64,000 bases of DNA from the NCBI GenBank assembly GCA_964016875.1, contig OZ024722.1:15692576-15756575 (forward strand), given 5' to 3'. Source of the stretch: Fallopia convolvulus. Taxonomy: Eukaryota > Streptophyta > Magnoliopsida > Caryophyllales > Polygonaceae. Positions 9,978 through 19,643 of this stretch are shown here, piece by piece. A program made the translations under genes and the position numbers. The notes below the pieces were generated by a model, which did no database searches, had not been told where the DNA came from, and was given only the letters and a program-made list of their open reading frames with translations. Each line of letters begins with the position of its first letter. Position 1 is the stretch's first letter.

Positions 9978-11795
9978 CTACTTTGAGGGATATGGAAGAA
10001 TCGTTGCACCTTGAATCTTGCTTGGACCAACTTCCCTGGACTTCCCTACTTCACTTGCAATATTTCCTGGTTGGACCGACTTTGGCACCATGTCGGGCCC
10101 GATGTTGTGACTCTCGGTCCGAGGCAGAGGAGTTGGATCAAGGTTTGTGTACGTCGGTCCCGAGTTGCTCTCGACCTCGGTCCGTGGTGAAGGAGTCGAT
10201 CTTCTTGCTGGGTCGACTTCGGGGAACGTCGGACCCGACTTGCTGGGTAAGTTGGTCCGACTCTCTTCATTCTTCTTAGGCACGTGTGGCTCGGGTAGGT
10301 TTCGGCCACTTCTCAATCCAATTGCCCGGACTTCATTTTGATTGTTTTGAGCTCGAGGATTCTCCTCGGGTCGGCCCGGAAGTCTTCCATTCTCTCTCGG
10401 GGCTTGAGTTGCAATTTGGGCAAATTGATTGTCGACTTGCCTCCTCCATGCACCAAACTCATTGAATTGGGTCCTCATCTCCTTGAACCCATCTCTCATC
10501 TCTTGAGCAAATGTTTGTAACTCATTGAATCCCGGTGGTCTATATGGTGGTGGTGGCGCCCTTGGCTCGTTTTGGTTGAAGTTGTTGTTGTAGCCTTGAG
10601 CTTGACCGTTGTTCCACCGGCCATTGCCACCATTGTTGAAATTGCCTCTTCCACCGAAATTTCCTCGAACATAGTTTGCCTCCTCAATTCGCTCGGCCAA
10701 GCGTACTTGGCTCTCATTCGGACAAACTTGTGTAGCATGTGCAAAGGATCCACACTCCTCACAAGCTCTAGCATTTTGCTTGTAGTAGTGGACTTGCCTC
10801 TTAAGCTTGCTCACTTCACCTTCAAGGAATTGGAGCTTCACATCCCTATCAATGTCTTCTCCCTTTGGATCATATAACTTCCTTGCACCTTCACCTTGAA
10901 CTTTCACCTCTTTGCTAGCTTGACTCATCCCATACATGGCCTCATAATCGGATAGCTTGTCAAGTAGCTCCCAAGCTTGATCCGGTGTCAAGTCTATGAA
11001 CCCACAATCGGTGTGGAGATTGAGCTTGTCCTTCGTTACCGGATTGATGCCTTGGAAAAAGATGTCTTGAAGTACATATGGTTGTTGGCCATGAGTAGGA
11101 CATTGGCGCAACATCTCCTTGAAACGGTCCCATGCTTCGAAGAGGGGCTCATTCGGACCTTGTTGAAAGCTTGCAATCTTCCTTCTTAACTCGGTTGTCT
11201 TTGAGGGCGGGAAGAACTTCATCAAGATAGCGTCATAGAGTGTCTTCCAAGTTGTGATTGACCTAGGAGCTTGGCTCTCGAGCCAATGTGTGGCCTTGCC
11301 CCCAAGTGACCATTTGAACGCCTTTAGAAGCACATACTCCAATGTCTCCTCGTCGGTGGAGATCGTCTCACACATATCCACAAATCGCTTAACATGCTCT
11401 ATGGGACACTCATGTGGACGGCCCTCGAATTGATCACGCTTGATGAGGGAGATGAATTGCGTCTTGATCTCAAAATTCTTGGCAACCTCGGGAAGCACAA
11501 TAGCCGGCTCGGGTACCCTCAACTCCGGATGCATGTATTGGCGTGCATTCCGGGGTAGAGCGTTGAGTTGAGCCTCGGCTCTCATCCGTTGCTCCCGTTC
11601 TCTTCTTGCCACCTCCTCTTGATTATCCCTCTCAAGTTGCAATCTAGCCATTTCGGCCAAAAGTTGAGCCAACTCTTCATCAACATGGAGAGCTTGATTC
11701 TCCATCCTTTTCCTTCTTCGGGCTTCCTTGAGAATACTTTCCGGATCACTCACAAACTCAAGCTCAAGTGTTCCTCGGGAGGAACGAGCTAGCAT
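9978..11795 (-). CDS. Gag of element A
   Basis: The structural protein packages the element RNA. The frame is open to 11843, but Met at 11795 (MLARSSRGTLELEF), near the primer site, is the likelier start. In order it has a Glu/Arg-rich coiled coil (ENQALHVDEELAQLLAEMAR), the retrotransposon gag domain (HECPIEHVKRFVDMCETI, GGKATHWLESQAPRSITTWK, SFQQGPNEPLFEAWDRFKEM), one CX2CX4HX4C zinc knuckle (CEECGSFAHATQVC, about residue 345), an Asn/Gly/Pro-rich region and a C-terminal linker with repeated SGPT-like peptides encoded by palindromic words (10066-10256). It ends at TAG 9978-9980, after which the same frame continues directly into pol. The TAG is either a nonsense mutation of a single gag-pol ORF or a read-through stop. 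Confidence 0.9.
   Translation of the reverse strand: MLARSSRGTLELEFVSDPESILKEARRRKRMENQALHVDEELAQLLAEMARLQLERDNQEEVARREREQRMRAEAQLNALPRNARQYMHPELRVPEPAIVLPEVAKNFEIKTQFISLIKRDQFEGRPHECPIEHVKRFVDMCETISTDEETLEYVLLKAFKWSLGGKATHWLESQAPRSITTWKTLYDAILMKFFPPSKTTELRRKIASFQQGPNEPLFEAWDRFKEMLRQCPTHGQQPYVLQDIFFQGINPVTKDKLNLHTDCGFIDLTPDQAWELLDKLSDYEAMYGMSQASKEVKVQGEGARKLYDPKGEDIDRDVKLQFLEGEVSKLKRQVHYYKQNARACEECGSFAHATQVCPNESQVRLAERIEEANYVRGNFGGRGNFNNGGNGRWNNGQAQGYNNNFNQNEPRAPPPPYRPPGFNELQTFAQEMRDGFKEMRTQFNEFGAWRRQVDNQFAQIATQAPRENGRLPGRPEENPRAQNNQNEVRAIGLRSGRNLPEPHVPKKNEESRTNLPSKSGPTFPEVDPARRSTPSPRTEVESNSGPTYTNLDPTPLPRTESHNIGPDMVPKSVQPGNIASEVGKSREVGPSKIQGATILPYPSK
10066..10256. repeat. Palindromic words inside the gag C-terminus of element A
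   Basis: GC-rich words (GTCGGGCCCGAT, CTCGGTCCGAG, GTCGGTCCCGAG, CTCGGTCCGTGG, GTCGGACCCGAC) recur here. They encode the variable Pro/Ser/Thr-rich gag tail and match the LTR clusters. Confidence 0.75.
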
Positions 11796-11923
11796 ACACC
11801 TATGAAACAAAAACACAAACCAAAACAAATCAAAAACAAACAAAGGGTTTGGGCTATTCCCTCACCCAAATCACTATCAAAACACAAGAAACTCACCAAA
11901 TTGGCACTCAATGCACTTAGACT

Positions 11924-11942
11924 TCCCCGGCAACGGCGCCAA
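11924..11942 (-). other. Primer-binding site of element A (Athila/Tat type)
   Basis: The minus strand reads TTGGCGCCGTTGCCGGGGA just inside the 5' LTR. The leading TGGCGCCGT complements the 3' end of plant tRNA-Asp, as reported for Athila elements; the rest pairs imperfectly. Confidence 0.85.
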
Positions 11943-12113
11943 TCTTTTTTATCGCTCTCTCACGGTGTGCGAGGGTCTAGAGATACAATTTATAACCCGA
12001 CCCCGTTGTAGTACGTGGTGGGTGTCGAACACTCGGGAAGTCTACTCGATCGATGTGCCTAGATGCTAGGGAGCTAGAAAGGAGAGCATAAAACAAAGGA
12101 AAACAAAGAAAAC

Positions 12114-12202
12114 AGTCGGGACCGACACTGAGGTCACGTCGGGCCCGAGGTTGGCGACAAGAGGAAGTCGGGACCGACGTAGGGTAAGTCGGGCCCGAGG
12201 TA
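12114..12202. repeat. Downstream palindrome cluster in the 5' LTR of element A
   Basis: Copy of the 3064-3152 cluster with one substitution (ACACTGAGG for ACACTAAGG); the palindromic words themselves are unchanged. Confidence 0.8.
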
Positions 12203-12905
12203 GCTGGGTTTGTCGAACTTCAAAGATTAAAAGTAGATCTTGGGCTTTTCGGTTCCTTCTCTAGTAGATTAAGGCTTATCCACCCCAATTCAAGCAATGA
12301 GTGATGATCGGACTAGGATCGAGTGCTTTCGCCCTCGTTCCAACCACTTCTACACATCGATCATTGGGGAAATCCCCTTGGAAGCAAGGTCTTGAGATTG
12401 ACACATGTTCACTTTCGCTACTTTGCCAATCTCAAGCCTTGATTCCCGACTTTCGCAAGGAATTGTAGCTCTATGTAGAGTGGGTTCCTTAGATCAAACA
12501 CTCAAGGCTATGGAATTGGGGTTTCTAGCCTAAACCTAGCTAGGGTTTTCCCCCATAACCCAAGATCAAGGAGATCTACTCCATGTGGCAAACAAAGAAA
12601 GCAAACAAATCAAAAGGGAAAGCAATCAACATCATCAATCTCAAAACAAAGCAAAGTTTCATTCGAAATCAAAAGCAATCCACAAATTCTAATCCAAAAG
12701 TTTCCAAATCCACAAGATCAAAACAAAACAAAGCTAATCTATCAAACAAACCTATCAAATCTCCCTCTCCTTGGCCGATTCTCTCTCTCTTCCTCCTCCT
12801 CTCCTTCCTCCTTGCTCTCCAAGTATCCTCTTGGTTCCCTTGGAACCCCCCTCTTGTGTGGGAGAACCCCCTTTTTGGAACCCCTAAATTAGAAGACAAG
12901 AGGGC

Positions 12906-13090
12906 CTTTTATAGATTAGATGAGGGGCAAAAGTGGAAGTCCACAATTTCGTGCCTTGGAGCCCAAGTAGTTCGGTGGCCGACTCGGATCGACACGGAGG
13001 ACCTCGGGCCCGAGTTACTGTGCATCTCGGTCCGAGGTTGGAGACTTCAAAGTCGGACCCGACGTGGTTGCAACTCGGTCCTGACCTCGT
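12906..13090 (-). promoter_or_regulatory. U3 promoter of element A: TATA box plus GC-palindrome cassette (5' LTR copy)
   Basis: TATAAAAG on the minus strand at 12913-12906, with the cassette at 12979-13090. One of the two TCGGGCCCGA words of the other LTR reads TCGGACCCGA here. This is the copy that would drive transcription of the element. Confidence 0.7.
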
Positions 13091-13376
13091 TCCACCTTCT
13101 TCTTTGTTGGCTTCTCTTGTTCTTCTTCATGGCATGCTTCTCTCTTTCCCGCTTTAGCTCGGCCTTTGCTCCATGTCTCGACCCTCCTTCAAATCGATCC
13201 TTGATCCATGCCAAATTACCTATAAAACACATAAAATGCGCGTAGTCTCCGAATCTAATAGAAATATGGGAACTAAGCTAAAAAGGAACAAAACGCACAA
13301 GAAAAGGGGAAAAAGAAACATATTTACAAAGGAAATCACATATGAAAACACCACCAAATAGAGAGACATCAAAATG

Positions 13377-15183
13377 CGTTGAAGGCATAGAAGTTGTTGA
13401 GAGAGGAATGAGTTTGCACACCTTTGTCGTAGGGAGTGATGATGTTGTCGATGGGATGATCCTTCCTTTGCTCGTAGTTCCTTGTCTGAATGTTTGTGAC
13501 ATCAAGTTGTTCCCTTGCTTATTCTTCATCTTGAAATTGAGTTTCCTGCTCATGGGAACAGTTGTTCTCAACTTCTTCACTGAGTGTTTCTTCATGATTT
13601 TCTTCATTGTTTCCTCGTTGTTCCCCCTGGATACTAGACTTTGGTATGGTTTCATCTTGGGAAACAAGAGTGTTAGATTGAGAGGCATCTTGAGGTTCTT
13701 CTATTGTAGAGCGAACTTCGAAGGAGTCTTGATCGATTTGACGTTGGGCTCCTTCGTTGTTGTCTGGTGGTGGGACAATGTTCCCAGTTGGATAGTCTTC
13801 ATCTCGCTTCCTTGGCTCATCATCATCATCGTCTTCTTCTTGTTTGACCAGTTTGAACAGAGTTCCCTTTCCTTGGGGATCTGTTCCCATCTTTACGGAT
13901 TGTTCGTTGAAGACGACATGAATGCTTTCCTCGATCTTCTTGGTCCTCTTATTGTAAACACTATACGCCTTGCTTTGAGAGGAGCATCCTAGGAAGATGC
14001 CTTCGTCGCTCCTTGGATCAAACTTCCTAAGGTTGTCTTTTCCATTGTTGTGGACGAAGCATTTGCAGCCAAATGTCATGAGGTGAGAAATGTTGGGCTT
14101 TCTTCCCTTGATCAACTCATATGAAGTTTTCTTGATCATGGGCCGGATCATGGCTCGGTTTAGAATGTATGTTGTTGTGGAGAATGCCTCGGCCCAGAAG
14201 CTTTCGAGAACTCTACTCTCCAGCATCATGGTTCGAGCCATATCTTCCAGAGTTTTGTTCTTTCTCTCGACCACTCTATTTTGTTGTGGTGTGCGTGGCG
14301 TTGAGAAGTTGTGAGAAACACCATTGTTGTCACATAACTTAAGGAACTCTGAGTTCTTGAACTCAGTTCCATTATCAGATCTGAGAGACTTGAGCTTCAA
14401 TCCTATGCTAACTTCCATTCTCTTGATGAAGGGCTCAAACTCCTTGAATGCATCTGATTTGGATCTCAAGAAAATAACCCATGTAAATCCTGAAAAATCA
14501 TCAATTAACACATACATGTACCTTTTACCACCATAGCTAGCTGTTTGCATGGGACCACATAGATCCATGTGAATCAGTTCCAAGGGCCTCGTTGTGCTTA
14601 CCACCTTCTTCGGCTTGAAGGAACTCCTGGTTTGCTTACCATGAACACATGCTTCACAAATCTTGGCTCCTTCAATGTTGATTCGTGGAAGACCAATGAC
14701 CAGGTCTTGTAGATATAACTTCAAAATTTGATTTATGCCCGTGTGTCCTAGCCTCTTGTGCTAGAGTTCCGTGTCATCATGGGAGCTTGCAAGGCATAAC
14801 TTTCTTGGTGGTTCAAAGTCCGTGTCCACCACATAGACATTGTTGGACCTCCTTCCTCTTAGAATGATTTTGTTGGTTTTCTTGTTAATGACCAAGCATT
14901 CCTCTTAGTCGAAGGTGACAACGTTGTTCCCTTGATCACATATCTGAGTTACACTCAAGAGATTGTATCCCAGATCTCTTACCAAGTTGACATTGCTGAT
15001 CTTGATTGACTTGTTGAGTAGTACTTCTCATGTTGGTATAATTTCTCCTTTATTTTTGTTGCCAAAGGACACATGACCTCCTTCAGCTTGTGTGTGGAGT
15101 GAGGTGAGGTTGTCTTTGTTCCCAGTCATATGATTTGAACATCCACTATCAATGACCCATGTGCTGTCCCCCCCCCCCCCCCC
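13377..15183 (-). pseudogene. Copia protease and integrase of element B
   Basis: From right to left: aspartic protease motif STWVIDSGCSNHMTG (near 15125-15170); the pre-integrase zinc finger (HKRLGHTGINQ ... CEACVHGKQTRSSF); the integrase core with catalytic residues in LIHMDLCGPM, SLRSDNGTEF and NRVVERKNKT; then the acidic linker between integrase and RT (KQEEDDDDDEPRKRDEDYPT). Several in-frame stops (for example a TAG replacing the usual Trp before HKRLGHT) and a frameshift near 13500 disable it. A run of 16 C (15168-15183) lies at the gag-protease boundary. At its left end the frame continues at 2894 across element A. Confidence 0.9.
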
Positions 15184-15709
15184 TCACTGCTACCTACAAG
15201 GAGAGTTAGTTTTTTGTGACCCAGGCAAGATGACTCTTGCCTGGTCCCTTACAAGGAAAGATAGTTTCAAACAAAACATAATCAACAATATTGATGTTAT
15301 GAGAGTTCCTAGAGTGATAGGTGAAGTTCCTATGTTGGTTCCCATGAGTGGGACCTCTAGCAGGCCTGTTTGCTTGTTGTTTTTTCCTGTTCCAATACTC
15401 GTGAATCCTTTGAACTTAAGCTTCTCTTTGGAATAGCTTTCCTTGTAGTGCCCATGCGCACCACAATTCTAGCAGGTTTTGTAGTACTCACCTAAGTAGT
15501 ACTTGGGATGGGGTCTTTGTATCCTGTTCCTATCCATGGTTTCTCAGTTGTAAGCCTTGACCCATTTCCCTTGGCGATTTGAACATAGAGTTTGTGCCGA
15601 GTGTTCCAAGTGTAGTAGTCCCTCTTTACACTTATCCCACTTTCCAAGACACGTATTTTCTCTTCCAGATGGGCATTTTTTTTTTGACACTTGAGTTCTA
15701 GGGCCCTAT
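15184..15709 (-). pseudogene. Copia gag C-terminal part of element B
   Basis: This is the region between the gag coiled coil and the protease. It encodes CQKKNAHLEEKIRVLESGIS and continues toward the protease in a decayed frame that includes a Cys/His segment (YHCGAHGHYKE) suggesting a second zinc-knuckle-like site. Element C (15710-18281) separates it from the rest of gag. Confidence 0.7.
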
Positions 15710-16297
15710 TGATGTGATCCGGTCCTAGACCTAGATCGATCACAATTAGCCCGAGTCAACCGAGACCTTGGCGTCCGCCTTGGATTCCGACCTAGCTCGT
15801 TACTATTATATTTATTATTATATTTATTTTATTTTTTTATTTTTGGCATGTTTCTATTTATAGATAATTTCTATTTATGTACCGTTGTTACTATTTTTGG
15901 GTGTGTGTCTACTTCTTCTTAAGAGACTGACCCAATAGTTAATTAGATTAGGCCCATTAGTTAAACCTAGTTAGACCTAGTTTTCTCTATTTAAAGAACT
16001 CTTTGTAATCAGCTTTATTTACGCCTTGATATATACAGATTGCCTATTGTGATTGAGTTTCTCTCCTTTAGGCCTAGGCGTCAAACCCGGTTCTTGAATC
16101 GACCCTTTTCTATCCTTTTCCCAACACCCTCATCTTGGCCCTAGGCCACCCGAACTCGATCCGTCGAGTTTTCCCTCACGAGCCACCCTGTGGTTCACGC
16201 TTATCCCGATTACTATTCGTTGGAGAAGATTCAAGGCCCTTCCGAGCCTAGATCGGGCACCCGTGCGATCCGGCCATCCGAAAGAAGGAACATATCA
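15710..16297 (+). repeat. 5' LTR of element C
   Basis: Runs from TGATGTGATCCGGTCC to GGAACATATCA. It contains T/A-rich sequence around 15800-15880 and a TTTAAAGAAC-type A/T box near 15990, and is followed by the primer site. Confidence 0.88.
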
Positions 16298-16299
16298 AT

Positions 16300-16313
16300 T
16301 GGTATTACAGCTC
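16300..16313 (+). other. Primer-binding site of element C
   Basis: TGGTATTACAGCTC, a variant of the Met-tRNA site TGGTATCAGAGC, 2 bp after the 5' LTR. Confidence 0.7.
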
Positions 16314-16814
16314 AGGCGGCTCGACAAATGCGTCCTTCTCCGACACCGCCATCTAGTCCACGGCCGCTACCAGCCTGCACCACCATCCGTTAGCCTTGTA
16401 AGTTCGGCGTTATTTAAAAAAATAAAAATAAAAAATCCGAACTGCGTAAAAAAAAATCGATTGGCGAAACAGGATTTCCGATCTGCTTGATCTTATGGTG
16501 ATATGATCTAAGGCTACTCATTGTTTGCATTTATCTATTGCCATATATATTAATTTATATATATTATTGGTGTTGGAATGCTGATTGTGTACGTGAAAGT
16601 ATAATATCAGTTGCCAATTCGGTTGATTGAATATCTTCCAAGATTTGAGATTTGATTCAATTGTTATAAAGTATCCTTAATTCTATTTCTTGGGTGAGAT
16701 TGTGTTCTCAGCATACCATTTAAAAAAAAGGAGTGTTCGATATATTTATTTTCGGCCTAGGAATTGATGTTAGTTGGCCGGAATTTTATGTAATTTTGTA
16801 ACCAGGAGCAAGTC

Positions 16815-17747
16815 ATGAATTGGCCCCTTTGTTCAGACCTTCCTTGGGATCCACCGCCCCGAAGATTCCACAATTTTCCACCCCGACAAGTACCTTATGG
16901 GCACCCCGATTGGATTCCATCGCCACCCCAAGTATCGTATGGGCATCCCGATTGGATTCTGACGTCGAGCCTGCCATATGACCGGCACGATTACTCTCCA
17001 GCACCGACTCGTCGTTGTTGTACCTATGACGATGACGAGTTTTATGAGTTTCGTTGTCTATCCAGTCCGGTTTATTATCATAATGAGCCTTTTGAGATAC
17101 CGGCTGCACCACCACCGACTCGGCCTTGTTCCAGCATGACGCGCCTGCGCCACCATGAGCCGTAGTCGCGTCGGACCATGCCGCGACCACGCCACCCCCT
17201 CCCTAGCCCGCGTAATTCCGACAGTGGCCTCTGTTTTCAGAGTGCGGGCCAAGACCACCATGACGCAGCCGCACACCCCAGTGTCGGCCCAAGTTGTTCA
17301 GTGCCAACGTCGATAGAATCGCTGACTCAATTGGATCAAGAGAGAGAAGCCATGCGGGAGGAGTTGGCCCTGATCCGAGCCGAACTCGACGCCATTGCAT
17401 CACAGGTCAAATAGTGGTCCGCACCCGCGGATGTCTAGGTCGAGCCCGTTTTGGATCGTGAGCCTATTTTGGATAGCGAGCCCGACTTAGATGAGCCAAG
17501 TTTGCCGATTCTGGAGTTTTGTCCGATGCCATTGCTTTCCGCCGATGAAGAGCCACCACCTATCATTGTCGCAACCGAACTTGATCTAGTGCCATCTTAG
17601 GAACCCGAGTTTGTTTTGCCTATTATAGACGTTCTGAATGACGACACCGAGCCCGACGATGTGTTTTTGCTGCCTATTAATCTCCGCCTCTCCCCGGACC
17701 CCCGAGCTCGAAGCGAGGATGCTTCGATTCTAAGGGAGGGAGGATGA
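16815..17747 (+). pseudogene. Gag-like ORF of element C, interrupted only by TAG codons
   Basis: One frame runs from ATG 16815 to TGA 17745-17747 with TAG at 17163, 17412 and two further TAGs downstream, and no TAA or TGA inside. The N-terminal part has repeats of YGHPDWI and Pro/Arg/Tyr-rich sequence; the middle has a coiled coil (DQEREAMREELALIRAELDA); the C-terminal part is acidic (EPILDSEPDLDEPSLPILE). I do not recognise a family domain; a gag-like packaging protein is inferred from position. The frame runs through the polypurine tract, and its stop is formed by the first bases of the 3' LTR. Confidence 0.6.
17732..17744 (+). other. Polypurine tract of element C
   Basis: AAGGGAGGGAGGA directly precedes the 3' LTR start TGATGCGATC. 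It primes plus-strand DNA synthesis and here also encodes the last codons of the ORF. Confidence 0.85.
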
Positions 17748-18281
17748 TGCGATCTGATCCTAGACCTAGATCGATCACAACGAGCCCGAGTCTACCGAGA
17801 CCTTGGCGTCCTCCTTAGATTCCGACCTAGCTCGTTACTATTATATTTATTATATTTTTTTTATTTTGGCATGTTTCTATTTATAGATAGTTTCTATTTA
17901 TGTTTCTGTTGTTACTATTTTTGGGTGTGTGTCTACTTATGCTTTAGAGACTGGCCCAATAGTTAGATTAGGCCCATTACTTAAACCTAGTTAGACCTAG
18001 TTTTCTCTATTTAAAGAACTCTTTGTAATTAGTTTTCTTTACGCCTTGCTATATACAGATTGCCTATTGTGATTGAGTTTCTCTCCTTTAGACCTAGGCG
18101 TCAAACCCGGTTCTTGAACTGGCCCTAGGCCACCCGAACTCGATCCGTCGAGTTTTCCCTCACGAGCCACCCTGTGGTTCGCGCTTATCCTGGTTACTAT
18201 TCGTTGGAGAAGATCTGAGGCCCTTCCGAGCCTAGATCGGGCACCCGTGCAATCCGGCCACCCGAAAGGCGGAACGCATCA
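17745..18281 (+). repeat. 3' LTR of element C
   Basis: Runs from TGATGCGATCTGATCC to GGAACGCATCA. Shorter than the 5' LTR by a deletion of about 45 bp near 18118. Confidence 0.88.
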
Positions 18282-18286
18282 CCTAC

Positions 18287-19587
18287 ACTCATTTATCTCC
18301 TGTTCATTTAGAGGAGACTTCCGATTCTTTGGGCACTCAGATTTGTACCCAATCCCATGTTTGGCACGGACAAATATGGTTTGGGAACTCGAGGCTTCAG
18401 AACTCATTTTACCCTTACTCAGCTTTTGTAGAAACTCATTTTTATCACTCTCTAGGGTTTTATTTTCATCCTCAAGGCCCACGATGTTGGATAGGTAAGA
18501 CTGAAGCTTATCAACAAGTTTCACACAATTGGAACAGGATTCAAGACCAACAAGCTCAACATTTCTGTGTTCCGATTCATCTAATTTCTTTTGCAATTTG
18601 ATGTTATCTTTGACAAGACTAGAAAGCAATTTCAATAATTCAAGCTTTTCATAGTTAGATAAGGACTCAAGAATGGTTTCGGTGGTTACCTCACTGGGGA
18701 ACACCTCACTGGGTTGTTCCCCAGTGGTCTCCCCTATAGCCATTACACACATGTCTGGGTGTGCCCAAGACTCAGAATCTTCATTGTCGTCGCTCCAGAT
18801 TGCGATGTAGGCCTTCTTCCCTTCTTTTCTCTCGTCAGCTCCCTGTGGGAAGTTTTTGGCAAAGTGCCCCTTCTTGTAGCACTTGTAACAGGTGACGTCA
18901 TTGAGGTCCTTCTCCGTGTTGCTCTTAAACGGATTTGACCCCTTTGCGAGTTCCCATGACCCTTCTTGTATTTTCCTTTATTGTAGAAGGATCGAAGGGC
19001 CTTGGTGACAAGGATGAGTTCCTCATCTTCTTCTTCTTCAGAGTCCTCGTGTTGCTCTTAAATGGATTTGAGCATCTTTTCCAATTTTAGGGCAATCCCT
19101 TTGTGTGCCCTTTCCTTCTCCTTGTCGTCTTGTTTCCTCTTCTCATGTCCCACCAACTTTCCAAAGACTTGGTGAATCGTGAGATTTCTATTCTCAGGAT
19201 TTTCTTTGAACATGGTCCTCTCGTTGGCCCATTCACCAGTTAGGTCGTTGAAGAGTTGTTGGACTTTTGTTGGATGGCTTCCCACATTTCTTTCGCCGTT
19301 TCCAGATTCGCCACCCTGTCACGGTCTTGTTCCGACATGGCGTTATTGAGGTATTGTTTGTCTTTGAAGTTTTTCTCCATGCACTTCCATTCGTTTTGCC
19401 CCCACTTGGAGAAGTCATTGCAAATGGTTGGGTCCACCTCGAAGTTCCCTACTTCGATGACACACCAAGCTTGAAATTCGTGGCTGTGCATCCATTCCTT
19501 GTTGCGTTGCTAGTTTTCGAACCTTCCGGTGATAAGCCTTGGAGGCTTGTTGTTCCCATGTCCAACTTGAGTGAGTTCCTGAGACAT
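18287..19587 (-). pseudogene. Copia gag of element B, N-terminal and zinc-knuckle part
   Basis: It starts at ATG 19587 (MSQELTQVGHGNNKPPRL), 43 bp from the primer site. The copia gag domain follows (NDFSKWGQNEWKCMEKNFKD, QDRDRVANLETAKEMWEAI), then an acidic region, a zinc knuckle near 18860-18905 reading CYKCYKKGHFAKNF, and a coiled coil (LVKDNIKLQKKLDESEHRNV, LEDENKTLESDKNEF). The fourth ligand of the CX2CX4HX4C knuckle is Phe instead of Cys. A TAG after GRFEN near 19510 and frameshifts near 19250 and 19060 break the frame. Element C interrupts it at 18286. Confidence 0.85.
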
Positions 19588-19629
19588 CCTGTAACCTGCG
19601 ATACTAACACAGAGATCTAGAGCGATCTT

Positions 19630-19641
19630 GCTCTGATTCCA
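19630..19641 (-). other. Primer-binding site of element B
   Basis: Minus strand TGGAATCAGAGC, one mismatch from the Met-tRNA site, 2 bp inside the LTR. Confidence 0.82.
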
Positions 19642-19643
19642 AT

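Larger units (their letters stand above)
2900..13371 (-). mobile_element. Athila/Tat-like Ty3/gypsy element A, nearly complete, nested in element B
   Basis: Two LTRs of 1422 and 1423 bp differ by only about a dozen positions by eye. They bracket a primer site, one long gag-pol frame and a polypurine tract, with 5 bp TSDs (AAATG). The order gag, protease, RT, RNase H, integrase defines Ty3/gypsy. The primer site TTGGCGCCGTTGCCGGGGA and the long non-coding stretch after pol resemble plant Athila/Tat elements. No envelope-like ORF is present. Low LTR divergence makes it one of the youngest insertions here. Three in-frame TAG codons prevent a full polyprotein. Confidence 0.93.
11949..13371 (-). 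repeat. 5' LTR of element A
   Basis: Near-identical to 2900-4321. Its start (TTATCGCTCTCTCACGG) differs slightly from the other copy (TGATTGCCTCTCATGG); its right end CATCA is followed by the TSD AAATG at 13372-13376. Palindrome clusters lie at 12114-12202 and 12979-13090. Confidence 0.92.
15710..18281 (+). mobile_element. Non-autonomous LTR retrotransposon C (2.6 kb) in the gag of element B
   Basis: LTRs of 588 and 537 bp both start TGATG and end ATCA, with flanks CCTAT (15705-15709) and CCTAC (18282-18286) as a near-perfect 5 bp TSD. The 1.45 kb interior has a Met-tRNA-like primer site, one degraded gag-like ORF and a polypurine tract, but no protease, RT or integrase. It must have been mobilised in trans (LARD/large TRIM type). 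The right LTR lacks a stretch of about 45 bp present near 16105-16150 in the left LTR. Confidence 0.9.

Noticed and set aside
15168..15183. Run of 16 C at the gag-protease boundary of copia B as a programmed frameshift site
   Set aside because: Plant copia elements normally use one frame; a homopolymer this long in a decayed element is more likely slippage or an assembly artefact.
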